Under the pieces are notes generated by a model that did no database searches, had not been told where the DNA came from, and worked only from the letters and a program-made list of their open reading frames with translations. Below are positions 25,535 to 34,909 of a stretch of DNA of 64,000 nt, in pieces (within the stretch, counting starts at the first letter, position 1; every line of letters starts with the position of its first letter). The DNA lies in the NCBI GenBank assembly GCA_023392125.1, contig JAEVZS010000016.1, positions 1 to 64,000 on the forward strand, read 5' to 3'. This DNA comes from Bacteroidota bacterium. Lineage in GTDB: Bacteria > Bacteroidota > Bacteroidia > Cytophagales > Cytophagaceae. Made by a program: the position numbers and the translations under genes.

Positions 25535-25998
25535 TACCGGATACTCTGATAGCGGATCAGTTTCCCGAGTGACTGGTCTGTACCAGCCTCATTATCCCCC
25601 GGATCAATACCAGCAGGAATGTTTTCAAAAACCACCGTAGCTCTGGTCGTATGATTTGCAATCTCTTCCAATGACACCTTCATGATCATTTCGCCTGCAA
25701 GCTCCTCCTGACCGGACTGAAAATAAACCGACTGAATAATCTTCTCATATGGTTGCAACAGGGCAAATTTTACTGAGAAGCGGTCTTCATTTCCCGAGGT
25801 CTTGCCCTTGGTATGATTGTCCTTATAATAAAGTGACATCGTATATCCTCTGTTGACTCCCGGCTCATATTGATGAATCTTGCCGGTCATATCGTTGGGA
25901 GCCTGCCAGAACTCCAGAGCCTGCCTGTCTATAAAAGCATTATATACTTTTTCCCTGGCAGCCGGAATAATTTTTGAATTTATACTGGCTCCTGGCAT
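25534..25998 (-). CDS. SRPBCC (AHSA1-like) protein
   Basis: A 154-residue START-like protein: IIPAAREKVYNAFIDRQALEFW, then GYTMSLYYKDN, a central EKIIQSVYFQSG, and a C-terminal segment (DPGDNEAGTDQSLGKLIRYQ) typical of the AHSA1-like branch. The ATG at 25998 is preferred over a TTG one codon earlier. It is coupled to the membrane protein downstream. The ligand is unknown. Confidence 0.83.
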   Translation of the reverse strand: MPGASINSKIIPAAREKVYNAFIDRQALEFWQAPNDMTGKIHQYEPGVNRGYTMSLYYKDNHTKGKTSGNEDRFSVKFALLQPYEKIIQSVYFQSGQEELAGEMIMKVSLEEIANHTTRATVVFENIPAGIDPGDNEAGTDQSLGKLIRYQSIR

Positions 25999-26089
25999 CA
26001 ATATATAAACTTGCGTAGATTATCATTTACAAGTCCGGCCCGCCCGGGCATATTTCCGGCATACATAGGAGTCAAAACCACACTGCTTC

Positions 26090-26398
26090 TTATATTCCTG
26101 CGCCTCCAAGTATTTCAAGCTCCTGTCCTTTCTGCGGCGCACCGGCTATGATGGGCATAGCTTTCATAATCAGTTCCCTCACCCCCTCTGCTTTCAGCGA
26201 GTTGTCGTGATCCTCTTTGCTCTCCCAGATTTCGGTTACATATACAGAGTCCGGATCATTCTGATCCCGGCCGATCACATAAAGTTTACATCCTTTTGCG
26301 GTCGAAACCAGCCTGGAAGCCTCCAGCAAAATATCTGCAAGCTCATTCGAGCGACCTGCTTTGGCGGTCAGTTTTCCATGAAGTAAGTACATATGCAT
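26090..26398 (-). CDS. Antibiotic-biosynthesis-monooxygenase-like (ABM) protein
   Basis: A 102-residue dimeric ferredoxin-like fold protein. The pattern YLLHGKLTAKAGRSNELADILL, then AKGCKLYVIGRDQNDPDSVYVTEIWESKEDHDNSL is typical of the ABM/YgiN family of small putative quinol monooxygenases and stress proteins. It lies next to a DoxX-family gene. A role in quinone redox chemistry is inferred from family and neighbour only. Confidence 0.85.
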   Translation of the reverse strand: MHMYLLHGKLTAKAGRSNELADILLEASRLVSTAKGCKLYVIGRDQNDPDSVYVTEIWESKEDHDNSLKAEGVRELIMKAMPIIAGAPQKGQELEILGGAGI

Positions 26399-26512
26399 TA
26401 TTGTTTTTTCGTCATATCCGTTTAGCGTCCGTATCCGCGATTACCCGATTCAGGACACACCTCCTGATAGTACACAGGGAAAGCCGGGACATACTTCCAT
26501 GATTAAACCCTG

Positions 26513-26881
26513 TCAGGAGTTCCGGAGTTTATGATACGTGACGTATGAGCCAGCCAATATAGCCAATATTACAAGGGGAAAGACAGACTGTACGCCAAAC
26601 CCATCCACTACGGTATGCGAAACAGCCGCACTGATGAATATAAATGTAAATCCGGCATAGGCCCATTCTTTTATATTACCTTTAAACGCAGGGACAACAA
26701 GCACGATCGCTCCGCATACTTTAAAAATGGCAATCAGTACGCGAAAGTAATCAGGATAACCTAAGTGGCGTATCCCCTCAACGGCGACCTCCGTATGGGA
26801 AGTCAGTGCGGGCATCACTCCTTCAAAAAGAACGATTAAGATGGTAAGCGTCCAGTAAGTAATTTTTGTTGATTTCATCAT
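26513..26881 (-). CDS. DoxX-family membrane protein
   Basis: A 122-residue protein with four membrane helices, sharing the segments HLGYPDYFRVLIAIFKVCGAIVLV and IKEWAYAGFTFIFISAAVSHTVVDG with the DoxX protein at 23775-24161. The two are probably paralogues a few kilobases apart. Its gene is followed about 115 bases later by the ABM gene. Function unknown. Confidence 0.83.
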   Translation of the reverse strand: MMKSTKITYWTLTILIVLFEGVMPALTSHTEVAVEGIRHLGYPDYFRVLIAIFKVCGAIVLVVPAFKGNIKEWAYAGFTFIFISAAVSHTVVDGFGVQSVFPLVILAILAGSYVTYHKLRNS

Positions 26882-27117
26882 TCAGTTATTTTCAGCGTAC
26901 GCTTTAAACTATTTCTCCCGACAAAATTAAGGGATTACGTTGTAATCTTAGCCGGCCAAGCAGCGATAAATTGTATCTGTGAAGATCTTTTTTTGCAAAA
27001 CATGCCTTTTCATTCGGGTCCATCAGGCTTCTTGTCCGACCCAAAAATAGACATAAACACTATCATCCACAATAGATTACACACTGTCCTTACTACCATT
27101 TTGGCATAGCCACACTA

Positions 27118-28098
27118 TCATATCGCCCCCAATTTTTCCATGGCATTTTTTTCTTTCACCGACAGCTCTTTCAGTAACCCCGAAGCCTGTTCTATACAGC
27201 GTATATCTCCGGTCTCGCTGACTTTTACGAACAGACCTGAAACTTCTGTCCACAGAGCCGCTATCCCGACCCAATCCCTATATCCCTGTCGGAGGATATC
27301 CAGCTGCAGAAGCTCATAGCTCTCTTTCAAAAAATCCCGGTACAGGTTTCTGAACAGCGCTCCGCCTGTTCCCGCTTTTTCCATAAGCATGGCGGTTGTG
27401 CCAAAATCACCTTCAATGTCTCTGCTTGTACTGAACCATTTGATCAGCCCGGCGCTTGTTTTGGCTATTCCTTTGTATCCGATATTGGTAATCGGCGGAT
27501 TCAGATAGTCTTTTGCATTGGCCCTGATGGCATCAGGAATGGCCGTTTTCAGGTCATACTCCCTGTCTGTTTTTTTCAAAACGTAATAAAGATTTTTAGA
27601 AGCCATCGGCCCTTTTTCGGATCTTGCCAGCGCCAGGCTTTTCAGGCTTGTTTTAACCTGACCACCCTGCTGGCTGGTGTCTATAAGAAACGCCCGGTTA
27701 TCGTCATACCCGTACATCGCCACATAGTGCCCGGCAAAATGAAATGGCCTGGTAAAATATTCCAGATGATAACAATCCAGTTTCAGCCCTACTACCTGTC
27801 TCCTATCAATCAACAACCTGACACTTTCCCAGGCTTTCTGCGACGAAGAAGTTTCATTTACAGTCAGCTCAAGATGCAGGTTTTTCGCAATATTCTGTGT
27901 AAGCAGATCCGGCTTTATTCGTCCGCCAATGAATGGAAAGCTCATTGATTTCATATTCCAGAATATAAAACCAAGGCCTTCACCAAGTCCGAAAAGCATT
28001 GGCTCGGAGAGCTCGATTCCAAGTTGTCTGAGCAACGTACCGGTTGCTGTTGTTTCGCAATGTTGCCCGTCAAATGGCTTCAGCGGCTCTATGATCAT
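27118..28098 (-). CDS. BtrH N-terminal / DUF4872 domain protein
   Basis: A 326-residue protein. Residues about 8-140 match the BtrH_N domain: FDGQHCETTATGTLLRQLG with the conserved cysteine after a His, LFGLGEGLGF, then FAGHYVAMYGYDDNRAFLIDT. The fold is a papain-like C39-type peptidase/acyltransferase. BtrH in butirosin biosynthesis transfers an acyl group from a carrier protein. The C-terminal half matches DUF4872. No biosynthetic genes are nearby, so the substrate is unknown. The ATG at 28098 is preferred over an upstream TTG at 28131. Confidence 0.8.
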   Translation of the reverse strand: MIIEPLKPFDGQHCETTATGTLLRQLGIELSEPMLFGLGEGLGFIFWNMKSMSFPFIGGRIKPDLLTQNIAKNLHLELTVNETSSSQKAWESVRLLIDRRQVVGLKLDCYHLEYFTRPFHFAGHYVAMYGYDDNRAFLIDTSQQGGQVKTSLKSLALARSEKGPMASKNLYYVLKKTDREYDLKTAIPDAIRANAKDYLNPPITNIGYKGIAKTSAGLIKWFSTSRDIEGDFGTTAMLMEKAGTGGALFRNLYRDFLKESYELLQLDILRQGYRDWVGIAALWTEVSGLFVKVSETGDIRCIEQASGLLKELSVKEKNAMEKLGAI

Positions 28099-28323
28099 CT
28101 GGTTTTGCTGTTTGCTGGTGTATAACAGCAAATATACAAAACCCGGCTGCTGTATTCTAACCCTCCGGGGATGTTTGACAACACTAACGTCCCTTGAGGG
28201 TTTACAGTCTTTATTTCCTTAAAACTTTATCGCCCTTCCTTTTATCAGCTCATCCAGATAGCGGACTCTGTGCCTCATTCGCCGGTAATTATAAAAGAAA
28301 CCGGCTGCCTGTTCGGATATTGA

Positions 28324-29418
28324 TTATGCTATACGTTTGTAAGTCATATCCTTCAGCACGTTCGAATATATAGAATCAAACATGAAATGAGGCATTGAGA
28401 CAATTCCCATTTTCACAATACTGTTCATCAAAGAGCTATGTTGATGAAACAATTGCCCCAACCACCAGGATTGTGTAACAACACTATCAACTTTCGATTT
28501 TCGCCGCTGTTGAAATAATTCAAAAATGTCTTTCAACGGCTGCTGATTGCCGATAATCATATTGACAATTGTATAGGCATCTTCTATTGCCAGACAAGCT
28601 CCATTTGCCATATTGGGAGTTGTGGGATGGATCGCATCACCAATCATCAATGCGTTGTCGTTAAACCAGCTCAGACTTTTTCGACGCTTAGGATTAATAT
28701 CCATCAGCTCTGATGTGTATATGCTTTCAGTATGCTCAATTACGGATCTGATGACTGGATGATCTCCTTCAAAAAAACTTTTCAATGTCGATTTTCCGAC
28801 TGATATTTCCATATCCGGCATTAAAGGTCTGATGATATACCAGCTATAAAAGTTTCCGCCGGTATGAATAATTGCAAACCGTATATTACTGCCAATAAAG
28901 TCGTGATAGGCATTCCTAAACTTATTTTCCAGTCTGATTTCACTTATACCTCGCCACAAGACCTGATTCGCCTTTCTTAGCTGGAGCTGCGGATATAGTT
29001 CCTGTCTGAATTCTGATTGAATACCTTCAGCGCAGATTACCATTTCATCAGGATTAAAATCTTTTGCAGATTTTACTGAGCTGAGGGCAACTTTGTTGTG
29101 GTCCAGCTGCTGATATAAAAGCTGGTGAAACTTCTTTCTGTTGACACAGAGAGCAGGCTGTTTTAATCGGAATGATTTTAAATACCTGAGCTTACAATCT
29201 CCAAAATGAAAGTGGGTAATTTCTGCCCCCAATTCTTTAGTCTGCTCCAATATATTCCATTCATTTAAAATTGGCCGGATATTATGACTAATACCGAGTC
29301 CGACATTCGCATATGTAATCTCATCGTCTTTTTCAAACAGCTTATAATCAAGCTTATTTCGCTGAAGCGCCAAAGCTGTCGATAACCCTGAAATTCCTCC
29401 GCCAATAATATTTATCAT
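28324..29418 (-). CDS. FAD-dependent monooxygenase
   Basis: A 364-residue flavoprotein of the UbiH/PHBH type. It has the N-terminal ADP-binding motif MINIIGGGISGLSTALAL, followed by a GLGISHNI segment, and the C-terminal FAD motif NDNALMIGDAIHPTTPNMANGACLAIEDA. It should use NAD(P)H and oxygen to hydroxylate a small, perhaps aromatic, substrate. After the stop the same frame stays open to 28219 and reads like protein (ISEQAAGFFYNYRRMRHRVR), so either a tail was cut off by a stop mutation or a remnant of another gene lies there. Confidence 0.85.
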   Translation of the reverse strand: MINIIGGGISGLSTALALQRNKLDYKLFEKDDEITYANVGLGISHNIRPILNEWNILEQTKELGAEITHFHFGDCKLRYLKSFRLKQPALCVNRKKFHQLLYQQLDHNKVALSSVKSAKDFNPDEMVICAEGIQSEFRQELYPQLQLRKANQVLWRGISEIRLENKFRNAYHDFIGSNIRFAIIHTGGNFYSWYIIRPLMPDMEISVGKSTLKSFFEGDHPVIRSVIEHTESIYTSELMDINPKRRKSLSWFNDNALMIGDAIHPTTPNMANGACLAIEDAYTIVNMIIGNQQPLKDIFELFQQRRKSKVDSVVTQSWWLGQLFHQHSSLMNSIVKMGIVSMPHFMFDSIYSNVLKDMTYKRIA

Positions 29419-29500
29419 ATTCGGATATATCTCAATTATTTATGCCAACATCTGGACGTTGAATTTTACTCCACCCCTATTCCTCATGTTGTTCAATTGT

Positions 29501-29860
29501 CTACCTTGCTAAAGAACGTAATGCTTCATCAACGGAAGCAACAAAATTTACCTGTTTTCCCTTATTGCTTTCATAGATAAAATCATTCAGACTTTTGCTT
29601 GTCAGCTTTGAAAAATCTCCGACTATTGCGAGGCGAACCCGATAATTTGAAAATTTCTGAAGAATTTCCCCGGCCATTTTATTCTTTAAATCGAAGAAGT
29701 CTGCTGTAACATTCTTTTGGTGAATAATGACTTTGTCGAATCCCTGATAATAAACAGTACCCATCAAATCCAGCGCGTCTTCTGCATTTTGTATGATTAT
29801 CCGGTCTGAAATTACTTCCGCAATTTCTGTTTCGTTTATTTTATGCGGTTGAATATTCAT
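29501..29860 (-). CDS. DUF4180 domain protein
   Basis: A 119-residue protein matching DUF4180: EIAEVISDRIIIQNAEDALDLMGTVYY, then KVIIHQKNVTADFFDLKNKMAGEILQKFSNYRVRLAIVGDF and a C-terminal FIYESNKGKQVNFV. It has the predicted alpha/beta fold of STAS-like proteins. No function is known. It lies in a run of small single-domain genes. Confidence 0.85.
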   Translation of the reverse strand: MNIQPHKINETEIAEVISDRIIIQNAEDALDLMGTVYYQGFDKVIIHQKNVTADFFDLKNKMAGEILQKFSNYRVRLAIVGDFSKLTSKSLNDFIYESNKGKQVNFVASVDEALRSLAR

Positions 29861-29893
29861 GATTTGTTGATCAGGCGATGTTTTTCCTCAGCT

Positions 29894-30262
29894 TTATTGT
29901 ACCGAATGCAATCCTGACTTGTTTCCCTCTGTGTCTGTAAACAACGCAAAATACCCCATCTCCGGACTGATCTCAGTTTTGGGCACTATTACCTGTCCGC
30001 CGTTGTGCTGCACCTTGTCGAGCATGGGTTGCAAATCGGTTCCGGCATTCAGATAGAGGACGGCTCCGTCTGTTGTCGGCTTATAGCCGCTGCCCTTTAT
30101 CAGAACCACGTTTACCGATTCCCCGTCACCAGGCAATACCCCCAGCTGAGTTCCGTCCATTTCAACTTCTTCGATACGGATATCTAAAAGTGTCTGATAA
30201 AACTTTACGGCTCTGGCAAAGTCAGTTACCGGTATTTCTACGATGGAGATCAGGTTGTTCAT
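29894..30262 (-). CDS. VOC family (glyoxalase-like) protein
   Basis: A 122-residue single VOC domain: ISIVEIPVTDFARAVKFYQTLLDI at the start, a central LYLNAGTDLQPMLDKVQHNGGQVI, and a C-terminal GYFALFTDTEGNKSGLHS with the typical metal-site Glu position. Such proteins are glyoxalase, dioxygenase or resistance-type enzymes. The substrate cannot be read. Confidence 0.85.
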   Translation of the reverse strand: MNNLISIVEIPVTDFARAVKFYQTLLDIRIEEVEMDGTQLGVLPGDGESVNVVLIKGSGYKPTTDGAVLYLNAGTDLQPMLDKVQHNGGQVIVPKTEISPEMGYFALFTDTEGNKSGLHSVQ

Positions 30263-30291
30263 ATGATTTGTCTTTTGAAATATTTTGTAAT

Positions 30292-30846
30292 TTATTGCCG
30301 GTACAGTTCAGGATATTTGCTCCGCGAAACACAGCAAGCACTTTTCTCCGGAGATTTGTCCGCTATATTTTGCCAGTCCAGGTTATCAAAATGCTTTTCC
30401 AGCTCAAGGCAAGCTTCAAAATCGTCCTGGCTTACATCATAGCAGTTGCCATCTCTTGTACCGGATAGTATAATACGTATGGAATTGCTGTAAACCCAAA
30501 TAAACGTCTGGTATCCGAAGAGTATGGAGTGTCCGGGTTGCTCAAGGTCGGGATACTCTCTGATTGCATTTTTAAATTTCGCGAACTCTGCTGCCGGATA
30601 CGTTTGCCCGATCACAGGCCTCGGAAAATCGTCCGGAATTACGTTTAATGTTATACCTAGTTGTCCGAGTTTGTGTATCAGGTCTTGCCTGTCAGTATAC
30701 AAAAATGCCGTTTGAAATTCATCGCCGTCATTCGCATGTCCGCCCCAGGCCCGCTTATAATAAAAATACCGCAGCTGTCCCAGCCACTTTCTGATGACCT
30801 GCTCAGAGTGTCGCTCAAATAACCATTCAGGCGATAATCTATCCAT
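30292..30846 (-). CDS. Hypothetical protein
   Basis: A 184-residue soluble protein beginning MDRLSPEWLFERHSEQVI, with many aromatic residues and two adjacent cysteines near the C-terminus (SACCVSRSKYPELYRQ). No signal peptide, membrane segment or family recognised. It is followed 29 bases later by the VOC gene. Confidence 0.65.
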   Translation of the reverse strand: MDRLSPEWLFERHSEQVIRKWLGQLRYFYYKRAWGGHANDGDEFQTAFLYTDRQDLIHKLGQLGITLNVIPDDFPRPVIGQTYPAAEFAKFKNAIREYPDLEQPGHSILFGYQTFIWVYSNSIRIILSGTRDGNCYDVSQDDFEACLELEKHFDNLDWQNIADKSPEKSACCVSRSKYPELYRQ

Positions 30847-30970
30847 TTATTTACATTTCTGCATTCAAAGCTTTGCTCATTTATCCGCCTTACATGATAG
30901 TACGCACAAGCTCCCAACGGGATTTTATTCCGCCATTTGTATACTTCCCGTCAGGTAAAACATGATATAA

Positions 30971-31732
30971 TCATACTATTTCATTCATCGCAGTCAGTAT
31001 GACCGGTTCCCTATCCGTAACGACAATCGTGTGTTCGTGCTGAGCCATATACCCGCCTCTATTCCCAACCATAGTCCATCCATCGCTAAGTTCGGTCGCA
31101 TAGGCGGAAGATGTGGAGATAAATGTTTCAATCGCCACCACAGAGTTTTTTTTGAAGCGTCTGTGATCAAACCGGTTTCTGTAATTAAGCAGCTCATCCG
31201 GCTGCTCGTGCAAGCTTCTGCCGATACCATGTCCCCCAAGATTTCTGACAACCATGTAACCTTTCTTTTTTGCTTCGGTTTCCATTAAGTGACCAATATC
31301 CGCGATTCTCACTCCACCTCTGATATGGCTGATGGCTTTTTGCAATATTTCTTTGGATGCTTCTACCAGCTTCTGATGTTGATTACGATCTTTTCCGAGA
31401 ACAAATGAGGCCCCGTTATCCGACCAGAAGCCGTTAAGCTCAGCAGAAACATCAATATTTATCAGATCCCCTTCCTTTAGGATTCGCTTATCGGACGGAA
31501 TACCGTGACAGAATTCATTGCCAACGCTTATGCAAGTCCATCCCGGAAACCCATATGTCAGGTAAGGGGCTGATTTTGCTCCAAAATCGGATAAAATCTT
31601 AGCTCCATAGTCATCAAGTTCTTTGGTGCTCATCCCGGGCTGAGCAAAATTGATCATTTCTCTTAGTGTATAGGCAACTGCTTTACTTGCATTCTGCATT
31701 CCTATTAATTCGGATTCTTTTGTTATCGACAT
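30971..31732 (-). CDS. map: Type I methionine aminopeptidase
   Basis: A 253-residue M24 metallopeptidase. The five metal ligands are visible: Asp in LINIDVSAEL, Asp in SDNGASF, His in LGGHGIGRSLHEQP, Glu in AIETFIS and Glu in QHEHTIVV. FCHGIPSD carries the catalytic His. It removes N-terminal methionine from new proteins. It lacks the usual secY/infA/rpsM neighbourhood, so it is likely an extra copy in an accessory region rather than the only map gene. Confidence 0.92.
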   Translation of the reverse strand: MSITKESELIGMQNASKAVAYTLREMINFAQPGMSTKELDDYGAKILSDFGAKSAPYLTYGFPGWTCISVGNEFCHGIPSDKRILKEGDLINIDVSAELNGFWSDNGASFVLGKDRNQHQKLVEASKEILQKAISHIRGGVRIADIGHLMETEAKKKGYMVVRNLGGHGIGRSLHEQPDELLNYRNRFDHRRFKKNSVVAIETFISTSSAYATELSDGWTMVGNRGGYMAQHEHTIVVTDREPVILTAMNEIV

Positions 31733-31858
31733 CCTTTTCCATTTTGGCTACTTCTTAACAACTGTCTGCTATAAAAGCAAGATAATCGAAAGGTTAAATT
31801 AAAACATATCTCCCTAAAAATTTACAAAAAATCATTTAAACTGAAATATTCCCCGCCC

Positions 31859-32632
31859 TTACTCAAACTCATTCAGGTATTTTCTGTAGCGGAGAGGCAC
31901 ATGCTGCCGCTGCAGCTTTTCGTTTTTCCGGGATGCTATGGTAGTGCTTCTGTAGTAATCTTTCCAGAGCTGGTCGTATTTTATTTCGCCGTCATCAAAC
32001 CGCTGTACAACAACACCGGTATCTTTTTTTTGCTCCCAAAAATGAAAGGTTATTTCCTGGACAAGGACCTTATTGTAATACAGGCCAAACGCCCGCTTTT
32101 CGTCGTATATAACCCAGGGCTGATCGGTATATCGTTTCTGAAAATGACCGGCAATAAGTGGAAGCACATTAAAATCGGGATATATGACTTCAAAAAAGGT
32201 ACCATCGCTGAACTTCTGAAACCGGATAAAGGCTTTCATTCTGTGGGCTTCTCTGCCTACACTTTTGGCAAACCGGCTTACTCCCAGCACGGCCGGATGT
32301 CCGAAATTATCAGACACTTTTCCCGGATTCTGAAACACGTACACGGCCATATCCAGCAGATATTGATAACCTGCCTGCTGCTCGGAAAAAAACGCGTAAA
32401 AAAACGTTTTGAATGAATCCGCGTCCAGTCTTTTTCGCAGCCCGTCGTATACCCTCCTGGCCTTTGCGTTGTCTGTAATTACTGTAAAGCAACCGTCAAA
32501 CATGGTTGCCTGATAATCGTCTTCTGTAAATACTCTGGCATTAAACCACTTTCGTTCAAATACTTCAAAAACACCGGTAAGCAGCCCTTTCCAGGAACCG
32601 TCAAACAGCAGATGGGGCACAGAAATCTTCAT
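31859..32632 (-). CDS. TIGR03915 family putative DNA repair protein
   Basis: A 257-residue protein beginning MKISVPHLLFDGSWKGLLTGVF, with the family's RVYDGLRKRLDADSFKTFFYAFFSE and the C-terminal YFRSTT-like motif (YYRSTTIASRKNEKLQRQHVP). It is always found beside the TIGR03916 radical-SAM protein. Members have a predicted DNA-repair role, related to a uracil-DNA-glycosylase-like fold. The ATG at 32632 lies just inside the end of the partner gene. The longer reading frame upstream is a shadow of the partner gene. Confidence 0.87.
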   Translation of the reverse strand: MKISVPHLLFDGSWKGLLTGVFEVFERKWFNARVFTEDDYQATMFDGCFTVITDNAKARRVYDGLRKRLDADSFKTFFYAFFSEQQAGYQYLLDMAVYVFQNPGKVSDNFGHPAVLGVSRFAKSVGREAHRMKAFIRFQKFSDGTFFEVIYPDFNVLPLIAGHFQKRYTDQPWVIYDEKRAFGLYYNKVLVQEITFHFWEQKKDTGVVVQRFDDGEIKYDQLWKDYYRSTTIASRKNEKLQRQHVPLRYRKYLNEFE

Positions 32633-32633
32633 G

Positions 32634-33887
32634 CTAAAACAAGGAAAGCTGGTGGCTATGCAGCGCGCTGAATCTGGATCGGCTTTCTTCCAGAATACGC
32701 CTCCGGATTCGTTCCGGCCGGTGACCGAGCACTGAAAAATCGGAATCGGCACAAACAATAAAATGTCTTGCCCGGCTATAGGCAATGCCCATTTTTCTGA
32801 TCTGATCGATGCGCAGCCTTCCATATTTTCGGGCTGCCACAATTTTCATAGCGCTTTTGATCCCTATGCCCGGAACCCGCATGATCATTTTATAATCCGC
32901 TGCATTAATATCTACCGGAAAAAGATGCGGATTGCGCAAGGCCCAGCTGAGCTTGGGATCGATCTCCAGGTCCAGATTCGGATGTCTGTCATCCAGTATT
33001 TCCCTGATATCAAAGCCATAAAACCGCATCAGCCAGTCTGTCTGGTACAAACGATTTTCCCGCAGCAAAGGCGGCTGCATCCCGATAACAGGCAAACGTG
33101 TATCGTGACTGACCGGAATATAACCCGAATAATACACTCTCTTAAGATCAAAAGCTCCGTAATACGAATCGGCCGTATACATAATGTCTCTGTCGGTCTC
33201 CGCGCCTGCTCCTACCACCATCTGGGTACTCTGACCGGCTGGTACAAATTTGGGTACTGACCGGATCAGCTGCCTCTCTGACCTTAATTCCACAATTTTG
33301 CCTTTTATCACACCAAGATCTCTTTTTACTTCCTCATGCGACTTTTCGGGTGCGAACAACTTCAGACCGGCATCGGTAGGCATCTCAAGATTGATGCTCA
33401 TACGGTCAGCGTACTTTCCGGCTTCATAAAGCAACTGATCACCGGCCCCGGGTATGGTTTTGATATGGATGTATCCGTTAAACCGCTCTTCGGTCCGTAA
33501 TCTTTTCGCAACAGCTACCAGGCGCTCCATGGTATAGTCCGGAGCTTTGAATATGCCTGAGCTCAGAAACAATCCTTCTATATAATTCCGGCGGTAAAAC
33601 TCCATGGTAAGCTCCACCACTTCATTGACGGTAAAAGCGGCTCTCTTTACATCGTTGCTGCGCCTGGAAACACAGAACAGGCAGTCGTAAATACAGTAAT
33701 TGGTGAGCAGAATCTTAAGAAGGGAAACACACCGGCCGTCTTCCGTATAGGTATGGCAAATGCCACTGCCCGTATCACCGATCGTGTTCGTGTCATTTTT
33801 TCTGTTGCTGCCACTGGAGCTGCATGACACATCATACTTGGCAGCATCGGCCAGAATCTGTAGTTTTTCGCGTATTCTTTCCCACAT
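32634..33887 (-). CDS. TIGR03916 putative DNA modification/repair radical SAM protein
   Basis: A 417-residue protein. The radical-SAM cluster CIYDCLFC (CxxxCxxC) is at about residue 70, preceded by SLLKILLTNYC. The C-terminal part has a helix-hairpin-helix DNA-binding motif (VPGIGIKSAMKIVAARKYGRL). It is coupled to the TIGR03915 gene. The pair is predicted to act in DNA repair, but the reaction is unknown. The ATG at 33887 is preferred over a TTG two codons upstream. Confidence 0.9.
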   Translation of the reverse strand: MWERIREKLQILADAAKYDVSCSSSGSNRKNDTNTIGDTGSGICHTYTEDGRCVSLLKILLTNYCIYDCLFCVSRRSNDVKRAAFTVNEVVELTMEFYRRNYIEGLFLSSGIFKAPDYTMERLVAVAKRLRTEERFNGYIHIKTIPGAGDQLLYEAGKYADRMSINLEMPTDAGLKLFAPEKSHEEVKRDLGVIKGKIVELRSERQLIRSVPKFVPAGQSTQMVVGAGAETDRDIMYTADSYYGAFDLKRVYYSGYIPVSHDTRLPVIGMQPPLLRENRLYQTDWLMRFYGFDIREILDDRHPNLDLEIDPKLSWALRNPHLFPVDINAADYKMIMRVPGIGIKSAMKIVAARKYGRLRIDQIRKMGIAYSRARHFIVCADSDFSVLGHRPERIRRRILEESRSRFSALHSHQLSLF

Positions 33888-33974
33888 ACCCAAAAATACA
33901 AAAAAACCTATTTTGCTAAAATATTTAGCAAAACATAAATCCGGGCCGACGTCCCTTACATTATGCCAGCCAGC

Positions 33975-34358
33975 TTACCCATTTTGCAGTAGTGTCAGAT
34001 ACTTTTGCTTGTTATCGAGTATAATCCAAAGAAGAATAGCCCAGATTACAAGTGCAACAGGAAGTCCATCCGGTGCAACAAAAGCATGCGTCAGCAAGAC
34101 CCCAACCATTACCGGAAAAATAACCAAAGCCCCCAATGCCCTTGTTCTGGGTAGCAGAATGAGCAAGCCGCCCAGAATTTCTGCAAAGCCTATGAGCGGT
34201 ATCAGCCAGGCAATCTCATTTAACGCCATCGTATCCTTTACCAATACTTCGGGTAAGTCGTCAGGAACCGGCATGTAATTAAGAAACTTGTTCAAGCCAC
34301 CATTGATAAGCAATAATCCGAATATCACGGATAATACATTTAAGATTTTTCTTTTCAT
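33975..34358 (-). CDS. DoxX-like membrane protein
   Basis: A 127-residue protein with four membrane helices, starting KILNVLSVIFGLLLINGGLNKF (the DoxX-like 'GxNKF' motif) and containing PLIGFAEILGGLLILLPRTRALGALVI. It belongs to a different DoxX branch from the proteins at 23775 and 26513. Function unknown. Confidence 0.83.
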   Translation of the reverse strand: MKRKILNVLSVIFGLLLINGGLNKFLNYMPVPDDLPEVLVKDTMALNEIAWLIPLIGFAEILGGLLILLPRTRALGALVIFPVMVGVLLTHAFVAPDGLPVALVIWAILLWIILDNKQKYLTLLQNG

Positions 34359-34453
34359 ATCATTTTTATTCTAATTGTTCCAATGCTCCTTGTTTCTTTA
34401 TTTGTTTTCATAATCCGGCTTGCCACCTTTTTCCGAATATCTCTTCTCCTGCG

Positions 34454-34819
34454 TTAATTATTTAGTTTAAAATATGGATTGTAAATTAAGCCAATGGTGT
34501 TTCCGAAAGGATCTTTAACCGTTGCTGTCACTATTTCTCCTCCTACGTTATGCGGCTTTTCATTTTCTGTCGCTCCCAAATCAATCAACTGATTATAAAC
34601 TTCCTGAATATCTTCTACTCCCCAATACGAAACGACACTATCTGCTTTGTCCATAATGGGATTTGCTTCAGGCTGAAGTCCCAATTCATAGCCCTCAATG
34701 TTGAAACCAACATAGTATGGCTCGCTAAAATACGGTTTTGTTTTAAACGCTTTCGAATACCATTCAGCGGCTTTCTGAATATCTCCTACTTTGTAAATTG
34801 TTGTTCGAAGTCCTAACAT
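34454..34819 (-). CDS. VOC family (glyoxalase/bleomycin-resistance-like) protein
   Basis: A 121-residue VOC domain: LRTTIYKVGDIQKAAEWYSKAF at the start, VSYWGVEDIQEVYNQLIDLGAT in the middle, and VKDPFGNTIGLIYNPYF at the end. It resembles glyoxalase I-like and antibiotic-binding members. The substrate is not predictable. Confidence 0.86.
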   Translation of the reverse strand: MLGLRTTIYKVGDIQKAAEWYSKAFKTKPYFSEPYYVGFNIEGYELGLQPEANPIMDKADSVVSYWGVEDIQEVYNQLIDLGATENEKPHNVGGEIVTATVKDPFGNTIGLIYNPYFKLNN

Positions 34820-34909
34820 ATATCATTCTTTTTCAGGTGTCTGTTTGCACACAATCCTGCTTTATATTCAATACGGTCATCAGCAAGGAGTCTATCATGC
34901 GTCATTTTT

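Noticed and set aside
32634..32842. N-terminal extension of the TIGR03915 gene
   Set aside because: The extra 70 residues overlap the TIGR03916 coding region in another frame and do not resemble the family; the family start is the ATG at 32632.
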